From Dimorphilus gyrociliatus (lineage: Eukaryota; Annelida; Polychaeta; Dinophilidae), in NCBI GenBank assembly GCA_904063045.1, contig CAJFCJ010000019.1, positions 2,858,684 through 2,922,683 of the forward strand: DNA of 64,000 bases, read 5' to 3'. The notes beneath the pieces are model-generated. The model did not search any database, was not told the origin of the DNA, and saw only the letters and a program-made list of their open reading frames with translations. Position 1 is the first letter of the stretch; the number at the start of each line of letters is the position of its first letter. The translations under genes were made by a program, and so were the position numbers. This document shows positions 35,153-47,536 of the stretch, one piece after another.

Positions 35153-38100
35153 CGCTTAGTAGTATAAGCATACACAATTTATTATAAATGCATCCAGCAG
35201 AACGGCTGCTACAATCCACTGTAACAGCTTGCCATTTACAATGCTGATGGTTTATCGAGTATTTTCAACGATTAGGCTAAAATCATACGATAACTTAAGG
35301 CCTAAACAATTATGATAAAAAATTTTATCTGCCTTAAATACATTCGTACATTCTATAGCATAATAAACTACAAAAAAATACTTTGTTAGGGTATTTACTG
35401 TGTAAATGCATAAAGCATATTGAGTAATTAAATACCAAAAAACATTTAGGAAGAGGAGAGGTAAGAACTTCTAAAAAGAATATTTTAAGTGTCGCCTGCA
35501 AGCGATTAAAAGAAAGATTTCTTTAGTAGGTGAGATGTTATCAAAGTGAAAATTCTATTGATAGATGAAAAAGAGATAAAATAAAATGTTGCTCTTGGTG
35601 ATTTTCTTCTTCTTTTCTCTTTCAATATTCGTCTTATTATTATAATTTGTTTATAGTAGTTAAACAGAAATTGCTTGTAAGCTAGTCTCTATACTGTTAT
35701 GGATAGTTTAAACCGACAAAAACACTGTCTATTATAAAACCTTTAATTAGTTTGTAATTAGATGATGATGCTGTTTCAGGCGCGTTTTTAGGTAGTTAAA
35801 CCTAATACTTTAGCAGGTTTTAATAAATGCTAAATATTATCGATTAAAAAAATATTAAAGATACAGTAATTTATAACTTTATTATTATGTAATGTAGGAT
35901 TAAGAGATTAAGATAAAAAAACACAGATTGATCATTCTATTAGGCTATTCACGAATCAATTTGCTAAAATGCTCAATTTTATTACTCCTAAACAGAATTA
36001 TCATGCTGCTAGCGACTTCTTTATACTAGTCGAATATTTATACAATCCCTTCCTTTGTTGTTTGCAAGCGTTTTTTTTTCGGTAAAAAAAAAGGCGTCTT
36101 TTCTCCCATTTATCATAGCAAAATATTTACATCTATTTATTTTTGTTTACTAATAAACAAAGAATTTACCAATGGAAAGCGAATACAGATAGGCCAAGTA
36201 CGTTAGAAGTGCAAGTGCTAGTGAAAGAAATTCTCTAATGGCGAGTAAACAATTGCTTAGATATAATATATTCAAATTAATTCTAATGAGACTTATAGTA
36301 TATTTGTAGGTGTATAAATCTCAATTTAAGTTTTTACGGGGAAATGGTTAGTGCATACATTAAAGTATTTTATGTTTAATGCTAGAAAAAACCCTTAGGC
36401 TCATCTTCTTCCTTATTTCATTTGATTGATTTTTTCTAAAACACGTTCCTTCTATTTGATTATAATTATATCACAACGCTAATATATTATAATTCGTAAC
36501 AGTTATAGCGTCTAATATTTTTATTAGACATCTTTACCTGTAGTCTACTCGTATCGAACGAAAAATAGACGCCAAGATCATTTTCGTTTCTACCATCAAA
36601 ACAATACATAAAACTGTGTATTTAAAAGAATTTAAAACTAAAACGCAATTGTTTAATCCGTTTTTCCATTACGATACCCCTGATCCTAGGATTATTAAAG
36701 GTGATAAAGAAGATATAATTCACCCTAGCTAAAATATACACTTCAGCATTTACGTCTAGATTCAACCGACTATTCTTATTGATTATTGCAGAGCTTTAGA
36801 TTATTTATATTTTAGAGATTTTACCATTCATAAAAATATAAAAATTGTCAATACAATTTAGCAAATAAAATAACAATAAAGTAGGAATTAAATGGAGTAT
36901 AAAGTTTATATAACTTTATCAGATTTTTCAACAAAATTTGAAGATGGATATATAAATGATCTAAAAAAAAAAGATGACAGAAATGATATTAACATATCTT
37001 ATTTAGCTGAATTTTGAGATTGATCAATGAGTTCTGATGAAGTCGTGGTAAAAGATGAGAAAGCGAAACTATATTATGATAAGTTGACAAGGAAAAATTT
37101 TAGTAATATCTATACTTATATAATTCTGATAGATGAGTTTGCATCTAATAGAAGACATTTGGAATACAATGAAATTTGACACAGGAAAAAACTATATTGA
37201 AGAATACAAAAATAGAGGAAATTATTAAACTGAAAAAAGAGAAGGTAGAATATACAGACAAGTATTATAAACTTGTTGATCTTGTTTATTTGTTGATCAC
37301 CGTTTGCTTCAAATACACAAAACTTTAATACTGTAGCAGAGTTATTTTCATAAGATAGTGGAAGTTTGTCATCTTAACCTGAACAGAATTGTGCAAGATA
37401 TACTTCAAGAATCGTTCATTGATTACATTATAAAAATATTAGAGTTAAATATGAAATGTTACATTAATAAACATATATTTATATTATGGTAAACTACAGA
37501 TACGAGTGTAAAGCTATTTATATATTTCTACCAGAGCCAAGCTGTCAAAGTCTGTATTTAATTACTTTATATGAAGTTTTATTTGAAATTAAAATATTAT
37601 ATGATCTTAAAGCTAAATTAAGCTTAATTTTATTGGCTTAGTATGAATGAAAGCAGGCTAAATTTACACATTTATATATTAGTGTTAATTTTTAATTTTC
37701 AGATTTATGAGTACCACATAAATACGAGACCATTGAGTACAACATCCTTCGTTTCTTTTTGCTCTTTCATCAAAAACAAATTATATTAAAACAACATAAA
37801 AAAGATTCCCAACTTTTTATTCTTTGTTCAACTTTTTTTCTATCTCGTCTTCGCTTCGTTTTAAAGAAAAGATTTTAGAAAAAACTTAACATTAAAACTC
37901 TTCAGCGATACGAATAGACAAATGCCAAGTAATTGTGAATAAATTGTCGTTGATAATTTGTCCACCGTCAAGCTGAATCTATCGACACGCAAAACACGCC
38001 ATCTAATACAAATCTACAGGAAATGCATTAATACTTCTGTTATAGAGCAAATTGAATACATTTATAAAGATGCTTGATAACTTAAAGCTTTGTTTCTAAC

Positions 38101-38257
38101 CAACTAAAAATCTAGGTGAAATATTCTTCACCTTTTTAGTGAAAGAAATGAAAACATTCTACAATAACGTTTAAAAACGTTTAGAAAAACAGCAACGTAT
38201 CACACGATAACAACATTTTCCTTTGAATGTTACATCCTTGTTTTGACGTTTTTTTGT
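35153..38257. other. Intergenic, 3.1 kb, very AT-rich
   Basis: No intact gene. It includes the promoter of the orphan gene (35153 on), a possible decayed coding segment at 36892-37209, and the 3' side of the GPCR gene. No repeat family recognised. Confidence 0.55.
36892..37209 (+). pseudogene. Possible decayed coding segment
   Basis: Consecutive short open stretches with coding-like, Lys/Asp-rich composition, broken by stops and frame changes. The first begins MEYKVYITLSDFSTKFEDGY; the second, from an ATG at 37027, begins MSSDEVVVKDEKAKLYYDKL; a shifted frame then reads WNTMKFDTGKNYIEEYKN. This could be a degraded gene or mobile-element fragment, or chance in AT-rich DNA. No family recognised. 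Confidence 0.25.
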
Positions 38258-39436
38258 TTATCTCTCATACTTTATGTTATTCTTTAAGTTAGCTTTTAAA
38301 GCAGCTTTCTCTTCCTTAACCTCGCATTTCGTTGAATTAGTGAAATGAACCGTTGTTAATTTAACGGTCTCCCCACTCTCCTCTAAAATAGCAGTCGGCT
38401 TTCGAAGACAAGCAGGTAATAACAGTAATTTAAGCGTATTTCTAAAATTAGGATTGACGAAGCAATATAATATAAAATTAAAGGCAAAATTGACACTCTG
38501 ACCGACATTCGCAAAAGCTAGAAGCATGTTGTACCCCGGGGTCATTCTTCTTTGGGTACCAATCTCTTTGAGAAGTTTCATAATCTCGGTTGGAACTACA
38601 AGTACAATAAACGAAATAACTATGACCACAAGTGTAAGAGTTACACGTCTTGTAGACTCACGCTCCTTACGATTATTATCATTTCGAAATTGGCCTCTCA
38701 TTTTCGTTGAAGTTTGAAGGGCACGAATCAAATGCACGTTACAATAAAGTAAAATTATCAGAGGAGCAAATATTCCAAAGAGGCTGAATGACCACTCGTA
38801 CGCTAATGATAGAACACCGTGTTTCTTCATGAAACCTTCAGCCAAATAGAATACGCTAAAGTTTCCAACACATTCCATGCTGTTAGCAACCTCATAGAAC
38901 AATCGGGGAATATTTAAGACAATACCCATAAACCATATCAAGGATACGAGTACTATGCTGGTTTTCGTTCTTACAACAATTCGAGCTCGGATAGGTTGTA
39001 AGATTGCAACGTAACGCTGCAAAGCTATATAAACAATCAGTAGAGTTCCTGTTAATATAAACACGTTCACTAAGGTATTATGATATAATTTATAACACAA
39101 TTCGAAAGAGTAGTAGCCAAAACTGAATTGTTTTTGGTCTATCCAAGCTTCCGGTAGGAGAATACAGCACAAAAATAAATCCGAGACAGCCATTGAACAG
39201 AGTCCAATGTTGGCACTTCTCTCCAAATTACCCATACGATTCTGTAAACTTCTTCTAGTCAAAACCAGCAAGTTTAATATATTACCAATGATTCCAAAAC
39301 AACAGATAGAAGATAGAATATACTTTTTAACATAAAGTTCGACAACTTCTTCAGCTATATTATCAATAGTCTTATTAGCTCCATATCCTTTGGAATTATT
39401 AGAGTTTGCCAATGACAGTGGGATACAAATCACCAT
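38258..39436 (-). CDS. Rhodopsin-class GPCR, probable neuropeptide receptor
   Basis: Intronless, 392 residues with seven hydrophobic segments. TM1 carries GIIGNILNLLVL (GN motif). TM2 has the SMAVSDLFLC block. TM3 ends in LQRYVAI, where the usual DRY is QRY. TM6 contains VVIVISFIVLVVPTE, and TM7 ends NPNF in place of NPxxY. C-terminal PACLRKP offers a palmitoylation site. N-terminal NKT and loop NFS are glycosylation sequons. The GNLERSANIGL loop after TM1 and the overall pattern resemble invertebrate FMRFamide/TRH-type peptide receptors, but the ligand cannot be told. The altered DRY and NPxxY motifs may shift basal activity. ATG at 39436 opens the frame; an earlier start is not apparent. 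Confidence 0.85.
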   Translation of the reverse strand: MVICIPLSLANSNNSKGYGANKTIDNIAEEVVELYVKKYILSSICCFGIIGNILNLLVLTRRSLQNRMGNLERSANIGLCSMAVSDLFLCCILLPEAWIDQKQFSFGYYSFELCYKLYHNTLVNVFILTGTLLIVYIALQRYVAILQPIRARIVVRTKTSIVLVSLIWFMGIVLNIPRLFYEVANSMECVGNFSVFYLAEGFMKKHGVLSLAYEWSFSLFGIFAPLIILLYCNVHLIRALQTSTKMRGQFRNDNNRKERESTRRVTLTLVVIVISFIVLVVPTEIMKLLKEIGTQRRMTPGYNMLLAFANVGQSVNFAFNFILYCFVNPNFRNTLKLLLLPACLRKPTAILEESGETVKLTTVHFTNSTKCEVKEEKAALKANLKNNIKYER

Positions 39437-40332
39437 GTTGCCTTTTGTGATATATATTTTTTATGGTGATCTAGTGGCGTCACCTGTGTCGCTGTCGTTA
39501 GATTTTGATGAACTGTTGATGAAGAACTATAGACAGGAGATAATTAAGGATAATTAAGGAGAAATTAGAATTAGAATTTAGTAAAATAATTTATGTATAA
39601 TACATAATTTTTCATTATAAAAATATGAATCTAAAGGTAAGTTAAAAACCCTTAAAGAATAAGGCATACAAATTAATACATCCCAATTATAAACACAAAT
39701 TCTTCCGTAAGGATAGAATTGTCTCGGAGACCATACAAAAACACCCTTGTAAGGAATAATAGTTTAATTCATCTTTTTTATTTGATGAAGTTGATATATC
39801 GGCAAAGAAGGAAGATTTTTAAAATTTCTAATAATGGAATATTACTTTACCATTTACATTTAATTGAAATACAAACAATATAAAGATATAATTAAAGATA
39901 GGTTTGCATAATATAAAAGTTTTTAATTAACACAATAAATATTTTATATGTACAAGGAAAAACAACAACCTCCACTTTCCTATAAATCGACTGATAAATC
40001 CTATACTATTAAAGCTAGAGGAAGAAATCGGAATAAAAACATTAGGTGAACTTTTCATTAACTTTTTATATTGAAAACAAATAAAAGAACTGTAATTCCA
40101 GATATTTTGATGCTATCTTCTATTTTTATGTATTAAAAATATAAATTCAAACTTCATATCGACTGTAAAATGTCAATAGTCTGTAATTTACTTTTGTGTT
40201 AATTCGTTTGTGACAATATAGAGGGCGCTAGTATCTTATCAGTACCAGGTGAAAATTTGGCAAAAGAAATTCTTATCATCGTTTACCTGTTAATATGACA
40301 TAGAGATCAAAAAAATTGAATGAATCTCCGTC
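39437..40332. other. Divergent promoter region, GPCR and claudin-like genes
   Basis: The two genes are head-to-head across 896 bases. It contains a doubled GGATAATTAA near 39541-39562, AT-rich filler, and a CTCF-like element at 40219-40230, 103 bases before the claudin-like start. Confidence 0.5.
40219..40230 (+). promoter_or_regulatory. CTCF-like element
   Basis: TAGAGGGCGCTA close upstream of the claudin-like gene. Confidence 0.45.
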
Positions 40333-41120
40333 ATGTTGGGGTATAAAGCTGCGTCTTCCTCTTTAAAATTAGCTTTGGGACTACAATTATTTTCTTTTTG
40401 GATACAAATTATAGCTTATGCGACTCCTTATTGGGCTACGAAAGATGTTGATTACGCTGGACTATGGAAAGCCTGTAATAAATTAAAAACTGAGTGGACT
40501 TGTTATGAAAGATTCAATGTTTGGGTAGCAAGTAAATCATAAGATTTTGAATTTTCACAATAGATTATTCTAAATCATATTTCTTTCAGGCTGGTTGCAC
40601 GTCGTTCAAATATTCATGACTCTAACGATAACTCTCCACTTTGTCACCCTCCTCTGTATTTTGTGCTATTTGTTTCAGGTACAATTTTATATAGATAAAC
40701 GGTTAATATTTTGGGGATTCTGTGCAAGCATTCTTGGAAGTAAGTTATAATTGGATTAGATAATAAAGTATACATTAACAGACTTTTTATTGATTTTTCC
40801 ATACAGCTATTTTTAATCTAATAAGCCTCATTCTCTTCCCGGCCAAACAGTATTTTGGAAATGGCGAAACACTAAATTGGTCTTATTTCTTCTCCTGCTT
40901 GGCATTTTTCTTGGCAGTACCAGTAGCGTTTTTTCTTATAAACGAATTAAAATCGCAACAGAAACCGTTGAACAATTCGAGAATCTATGAACTACAAGCG
41001 TCACTACTTCACAACACAGGAAACCCTAATGCGGACTCGTCAACAAGCACAAATCCATCATTTTTCAGAAACTATAGAGAAAATTTTGGCAGTAAATCGT
41101 CGCCTTTATTAGATGCATGA
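40333..41120 (+). CDS. Claudin/PMP22-superfamily four-pass membrane protein
   Basis: Three exons: 40333..40531, 40590..40739, 40807..41120; 220 residues, all in phase. Four hydrophobic segments are visible, with a first extracellular loop carrying the superfamily pattern GLWKACNKLKTEWTCY (GLW-C-C). Helices 2-4 are HVVQIFMTLTITLHFVTLLC, LIFWGFCASILGTIFNLISL and FFSCLAFFLAVPVAFFL. The cytoplasmic tail is Ser/Asn-rich. The C-terminus SPLLDA is not a clear PDZ ligand. Members seal epithelial junctions or modulate channels; this one may be invertebrate clc-like rather than a true tight-junction claudin. A poly(A) signal lies at 41267. Confidence 0.8.
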
Positions 41121-41266
41121 AGATCTTCCCAAATGGAGAATTCTTGACAAACATATTTTGCTTTGTTTTTTTTTAAAAAAAAAGATTTTGTAATACTTCT
41201 TTTCATAAAAGCTATTTAACATTCCAAATATTAGTAGTCATGTTGCCTGTAAGTGCTTGTCTAGTA

Positions 41267-41272
41267 AATAAA
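41267..41272 (+). terminator. Polyadenylation signal, claudin-like gene
   Basis: AATAAA about 150 bases after the stop. Confidence 0.5.
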
Positions 41273-43034
41273 TATGATTAAAAGTTGTAACGATATTATA
41301 TACCTTTCAACTAAAATTTGCATATAGCAACTAAGTAGAATGAGATACAATTTGCTCGATTCACCCACGTGACTAGATTATACAAATTTAGAATTTCCAT
41401 AAAGAATCGTTGAAAGAAGACAATGATAAATAATCAACTATTCTATCTAATCTTCTTTCAGAATTAAATTGACCAAAAAGTTAGCAATAGAGTAATTTAT
41501 TTATAAAAGGGAAGCTTTGTACAATATGAAATTTTTTTTGTGGCATGAACAGCAAACTCTAATTTTTTAATTATTATATTCAAAGAAATGCTTAAAGCGT
41601 TTTACTTTAAAGATTTCTCATAATTAGATTAAAAAAATCTCTAATTCTATGAACGCATTTATAGGATTACCTAGATACTTTGTCCTTCTCTCAATTTCTA
41701 ATATTACAATAAACTAAAAGGATGAAAAGGCCTTTAAAAATATTTCTTATTGATTAGCTAGATAGATATTAGCCAAAAGTAATATTTAAAGAATACGGGT
41801 TTATATAGAGCGTTGTATTTTGGTTAAATATTCATCATTTTAAATCTAAAGAATAAAATATATATAAAGTTTCAATCTATAACGATAGACGCTTAGCTTT
41901 CGTATTGTTTTTGTTTTTTTGAAAAAACAAACTTTCGAAATTTTAGCCCATTGTTCTTAAGTACTTTTTCATAAGGAATTACTTTAAAACATCTCGGATG
42001 AAGCATCTCTCATAGCAGCTATAACTTTTAGGTAATGATCATCTTCCGTGCTTTATATAGAACGTTTATTTTTTCTTACTTATTGCTATTTTGCCAACTC
42101 ACTATCATTTTCTAATAATTACGTACGCTTTTAAGATATTCAAAATAACATGATTATGATTTAGATGATTAGATATCATGCAAGTATACAAACACTTAGA
42201 TATATTCTCTTTAATTAAATCTACTTAAATTAGTTCATTCGAAATTGGTTTAAAGGTCTAAAAGAGTTTGTTTGATAAACTTACTTATAAGTAAAAGAAA
42301 AAAAATTTCTCGTTCCTTCTTCTTCCTTTCTTTGTCACAATAAAATAACGCAAAAACATACAGTTGATGTTGAGGTTCCGTTATCAGAGTATGATTTGAC
42401 TAAGCGCCCGACCGAAAGATGTCGTGTTAGCATATTGGGAAGGTAAAAGTATTTTAGATAACCGAATGCGTCATTAAGTTTATACTTACATTGTACGAAT
42501 ATATAGGTCAAAAGTAACAAAACAACAAAAACAAAAATGGTTGTTGTTTAAAGTGTCGACCAGTTTTGATGAAAAAGATGTTTTGTCTAGTATAAAGCTG
42601 TGGTATATAATTTAGGATAGAATATTCATGTTGAAGGAAATATGTAAACAAATTAGCGTCACTTCCAACCAGATGACAGATATGTATCTTGAATGAAGCA
42701 GTCAAAGTTTTCTTATTAAAATACTCATATAACGATGGCAGTCAACTGGAACTCAGTGTACGAAAGGAGTTAAGCTAATGTTTAATACCCATTTTAAATT
42801 CAACAGAGCATCTCTCTTTAAAGATCTTATAAAAAAAATAGCTGATTACATAACCTATTTGCCTAAAGATAAGAGTTTTAGCAAACTTTGTAAACATTAT
42901 TCTTTTACTCTTATTTATTATATAACTTTTGGAATTTTACATTGACAAAATCATGTATATTTTCATGTTAATACCCATATATATAGTGTCATAATTATAT
43001 TACAACACCTTCCATACATAAATTATTTATATAA

Positions 43035-43052
43035 TTATATATATATATATAT
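43035..43052 (+). repeat. (AT)n microsatellite
   Basis: Uninterrupted alternating A and T. Confidence 0.8.
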
Positions 43053-44313
43053 TACTTTTATATAATTGTCTTTTTCTATAACTAGAAAAGCATCCATTCA
43101 TTTGAATTTCTAGACATTATAACTAATTAACAAATGACATTAAGGTAGAAAAATAATTCACAATTTATACCAATGATATAATACATTGAATTGTTGATAT
43201 AATCCCATTTACGTAAGAGAAATCAAATTAACAAAATTATGATTTCTGCTTACGTTATAGAACTAATCATGACATCATACCTTTTGTAGATTTTCAGCTA
43301 TTCAATTTATTGCATATATTATGTAACATTCAATGTAAGGAGGAAGACTTCAAAAACGTAAAAGAGCTTTTTATTGAGTGGACTTGAATGGGAAAAGAAC
43401 GCAGAATATTTTCGCTATCTCTCTGAACCTTACTCTCAATAATTTAGTTCAGATGTTCATTTACTCTTTCAAAGGCTATAAGTTAATAGGAATAATCACT
43501 ATTTAATCGTCCAAAAACCAATTGAAGGCTCTGAGAAGTATTAAAATTGTTTAGAAAATATAGAAGAAAAAGTATATACAATAGGGAAAGTTGTCCCAGC
43601 AGCCAGCATATCTAAGCATTAGAAATTCGCGGTTATAACGGTCTACGGAAGCTGCTATACAAAAGATATTTTTCATGCAGACTAAGCAAGAGGACCATCA
43701 AAGAGAACAAAAGTTAAGCAGCATATTCAAATTAGATACCCACAAAGTTGGCATTCTATTTTGGTATTAATTGTTCACCTTTGAATATAGTTCGCGTTCA
43801 TACAGCTAGTTAAGATTGAAAAATAATATAATCTTAATATATACTTGAAAAGAGCCAAGATTCTTTTAATTAACTATTGGCTGTTATAATGGTACTCAAT
43901 TAACGTATGAATCAGACAAAGAAAGTTGAAAATATACCAAAGAATTATTATATATTTCAAACGTTAAACGGATGGGAGAAAGAATAAATTAAGGTTTTGA
44001 GTAAGCAGAAGATGAGGGCTTCATGTTCACCAAGTATTCTTCATAAATCGAGGTTTGATTCTGAATGACTTTCATTTTTCAAAAGTAACTCATAAGATTT
44101 ACTTGGAGAGCAATGGATTCTGACAAAAGAATCAATAATTGATCATGATTTAATGCGCGCTGCTCGAGTTCACCTGGTCATCATTATCAATTACAATCTG
44201 CTGTTCTTTCGAGAACAATTTATCGATCCTATCAATTTAATTAAACATTTCTTTTGAATGACCCAAAAACATGGTAGAAAGGAGCAGTTGATTTCTTTGT
44301 GAAAAAATGTAAA

Positions 44314-44325
44314 CACTAGATGGCG
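44314..44325 (+). promoter_or_regulatory. CTCF-like element
   Basis: CACTAGATGGCG, one of the best matches to the extended CTCF core (CCASYAGRKGGC), downstream of the KEN-box gene. Confidence 0.5.
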
Positions 44326-44432
44326 TTCTATTTGAAAAATTGACTAGGATTGTATTATGAATAAATAAAAAGTTCAAGAAACCATAAAGAAGAAATTGTA
44401 ATAAACTCTGCTTAGAAACAGTTTATGCATTT

Positions 44433-45962
44433 TTATAATTGACCCAAAATCTTAATGGACGAAGTGTCACTTAATGAGGAATCGCTGCAGCCATCGGGCA
44501 CCTGCGAACCATAAAAATTTGAACTAAATTGTTCGAGCTTTCTCTTAATTTCTCTTCTCCTTCTCTTTGTTAATTTAGTATTTGATTCCTTGGTTTGTCT
44601 CAAAACCGTTTTTGGTCTACCCTTTTTATCGTAGAAATAAATGAAGTCATTATCTTCTCTGACATTCTTTGTCGATATCTTCTTTGATATAGGTATAGGA
44701 ATCTCAGGAACTCGAAATTGACCCCGTTCATCTCGCTTTATCCTGTGAAAATTACTATTAGTTCTATCCACCTGTAAGGCTCTCCTTTTAGAATGAGGTA
44801 CAGGTTGGAAGGCAGACGGCAGACACTCGTCAGAGTTTGGAGAGTTATCAGGGGCTGTCGGGTCATTCCCATTTACTTCACTTGCACACGTGGCGTTTGT
44901 AGACAAATGAGCCTTGTCAGGAGATTCAAATAAATTTGACTCTTGAAGACCAAGAGCTTCTTTTGGTCTAGCAAGTGACGTTTGACCTGTTTGTCTTTTC
45001 AGAATGCGCATCCGAGCCTTTAGCGGATCGTAGATACGAAGTGGAAGATTAATGTTATCGTCGTCATTAAGGTCGTCTTCATCGCTGCATTCGCTAAGAT
45101 AAGAACTGTCATAGTCAGTAGCTACTAGTCCAATTTTCTTACTACTAGCAGGAGACGCTTTGTTAAAAATACAAGGTCCTCCAAATTTGGGATGCAGGCC
45201 ATGCTCTTTACACAATTTCTTGCTTCCACTTCTCGAATTGGAACTTCTAGAAGTTGACGTGGAACTTTTAAAGCTGTCGCTTCGAATTGCAGCCTTATCT
45301 AATGTTTTGACGCTATCAACGAATTCATCTTCACCTCCTTCCGTTTTCGGTTTATCTATGGTATCGATGATGTCATCGAACTGATCTGAGTTCAGGGTGG
45401 AATGCAGAGGGTAATTAAGCGTTGAATGAAGCGGATAATTGAAAGTTCCGTCGAAGAAGAGATTGGAATTTGACGTTCTTTCGTGTCGTAAATTAGCCGA
45501 CGTTTTTGAGATAAGAGAGATATCTTGAATTGAAGGCGGCGTGTCCGGGTCGAAATTCGACGAATTTGTCCATACGGAGGTTTGTGCGCCATCTGTTGGT
45601 TCTCGTAATTGTTCTTTTGCCTTAGGCATAAAAGAGAAATCTTCGCTAATGGAAGTCAATTGCTTTTTAGAACACCTGCAACTTCGATGAAGTTTCGAAG
45701 GAGGAGAAATGTTTTCCTTTTCAGCTTCATCTAACTTCTGCGATTTTCTCTTTGTCCTCAATCGGGTTCGTCTTGAATCGTAGGTAGCTCGAACTTTAGC
45801 GCGTGACGGCGACATGGTTTCCATCTCCATCGTATCAGATTGATGGCCAGATAGTCTTGTCTCTTTTTCAAATTTGTTTTGAGTATGAAGAACGTTCAAG
45901 AAAGCTTCTTTAATTAAGTTGACTTCTAGCTTTACTCTAAGGCTCTCTTGGATAATTTCAAG
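44433..45962 (-). CDS. KEN-box nuclear orphan protein
   Basis: Not recognised. The frame is open from a strong acceptor (TCCCCTTTCAG) at 45962 down to the stop at 44433, about 509 residues, so coding starts further upstream than the first non-ATG start near 45899. The best first-exon candidate is ATG at 47536-47534, which sits exactly on a GTAAGT donor and joins in phase to LEIIQESLRVKLEVNLIKEA. The N-terminus is helical, then basic (RRTRLRTKRKSQKLDEAEKE), with a KEN degron at 45711-45719 followed by SPP. The middle has an exactly repeated octapeptide (NYPLHSTL twice), Ser runs and an acidic patch (SDEDDLNDDDN). The C-terminus is basic (KLTKRRRREIKRKLE), probably a nuclear signal. A KEN box suggests destruction by APC/C-Cdh1 and a cell-cycle role (inference). 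Confidence 0.75.
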   Translation of the reverse strand, partial: LEIIQESLRVKLEVNLIKEAFLNVLHTQNKFEKETRLSGHQSDTMEMETMSPSRAKVRATYDSRRTRLRTKRKSQKLDEAEKENISPPSKLHRSCRCSKKQLTSISEDFSFMPKAKEQLREPTDGAQTSVWTNSSNFDPDTPPSIQDISLISKTSANLRHERTSNSNLFFDGTFNYPLHSTLNYPLHSTLNSDQFDDIIDTIDKPKTEGGEDEFVDSVKTLDKAAIRSDSFKSSTSTSRSSNSRSGSKKLCKEHGLHPKFGGPCIFNKASPASSKKIGLVATDYDSSYLSECSDEDDLNDDDNINLPLRIYDPLKARMRILKRQTGQTSLARPKEALGLQESNLFESPDKAHLSTNATCASEVNGNDPTAPDNSPNSDECLPSAFQPVPHSKRRALQVDRTNSNFHRIKRDERGQFRVPEIPIPISKKISTKNVREDNDFIYFYDKKGRPKTVLRQTKESNTKLTKRRRREIKRKLEQFSSNFYGSQVPDGCSDSSLSDTSSIKILGQL

Positions 45963-47533
45963 CTGAAAGGGGAGGAATGCGTCAAATTAAGGCTGTATAT
46001 ACATTAGGGAATAAGGTCGTCGTCGTACGCGAACACTTTGCAAAGTGTTGAAATGAAAACATTTCGACGGCTTTGTCAAGCGTTTTCTCATGCTGCCACC
46101 AGATAAGATCCGTATAAAAATGACAGAAGAAAGGACGACTTAATTTATCACTCGGAAACATGCAGGTATATAACGTCGGTCGAACGCACGTGGCGAAGTT
46201 GTGCGTGTATATTATACGATTTCCTACGCCTGCATTGGCGTGAAACACTATGGTATGGGGGAAAAAACGGTAAAAAACCGGGGTCAGTTTTCAAACGTCT
46301 TGATATTTTTTACGGCGACCCAAAATCTGTTTTGTCTTATCGCTTAATCGCCTTAAAAATAAACAAATTTCCCATGTCATTCTATTTAGGGAATAACGAG
46401 TAAGCGGCAGAAAATTGCAAAGGTTACGAGGTAGACTTATATTGGCCATTTTTACGACGTCACAGTTACGTCAGCGATGTAGCACGTGTGAACGGTCGGT
46501 CGAGTGTTCATTAATGACGTCGACACCTGCTAAACTAACAAGCTGAAGTAGGCCGTTGAAGAAAGAACGCCCCTCTCTGTGCCAAAAGACTGCTCGTCGA
46601 ACCGTTATATATGCGCCTTGTGACAAGGTTAGCGGAGGAGACTTTAATACGCTTATAAACGTTGCGTGACATAGTCGTATTTCATTTGTTAAAATATTCA
46701 TGCACACGGAACCGATACGCTTAATTGCGCACAGTAATTATGCGTCTTGCTAGGAAGATATGTCTTTGTCATAGTCAATGTTACATAAGGCGGCCGTAAG
46801 AAATTAAAGAGTCAAGAGCGCACCTGGAACAGGATTTCTCTTTCAATTAATTGAAATTTGTGTAATAAATCGAAAACTTCTTACCCCAGGGCTAAAGTAA
46901 TGCGGGACAATGGCAGAAAACATTACGAATATTAAAAATGGACACTGACCCTACTGACCCAACCGGCCATTACCCGGGAGACAGTCGAGTGCCTTTCGAA
47001 TAATGATGAGGCAGATGGTTATAAAGAATCATAATTTTAGATTATAAAAAAAGCGACCTTAGCATCATTAGCGCCTCATTATAAAGCATTATACATCTGC
47101 GAGTAGTTTTTATATATTCACTTTTTACTCTTAATGTTTACCACAATTATCCTATCAATATATTTATAACCGAAGTGAACGAGAGAAAACGTTCGAAAAA
47201 TGTAATTAATAACGATTTGGTCAGAGAAGTCAGTTGTAAAATTCGACCTATCGACACGGTGCTGATTGACATGATGAAAATAAATTACTACAAGTCGTGA
47301 TCGGAATTTTTCTCACAATCTGAGTTTCATCATACTCCCTACTATTCGTCAATATTTTTTTTACAGACAACGCGGCTTTGATGTAATACGTTAATGCTTA
47401 GCTGGCGGCTCATTTATCTATATGAAACTCGACCGGTTCATCTAAACAACGACGCACTATATTCATAACCCGACGACTAGTACGACTTCCTGCGTCGAAT
47501 GAATTAGAAAAATATTCGGAATGTTCAACTTAC

Positions 47534-47536
47534 CAT
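47534..47536 (-). CDS. Candidate first coding exon (ATG only) of the KEN-box gene
   Basis: On the minus strand, GCGTATG|GTAAGTTG places a start codon directly on a good donor. Phase 0 fits the exon starting at 45962. The SUEL gene in this window has the same ATG-only first exon. Other donors exist in the region. Confidence 0.35.

Larger units (their letters stand above)
41121..44432. other. Intergenic, 3.3 kb, AT-rich
   Basis: No gene recognised. It includes an (AT)n run at 43035-43052 and a CTCF-like site at 44314-44325 close to the 3' end of the KEN-box gene. Confidence 0.6.
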
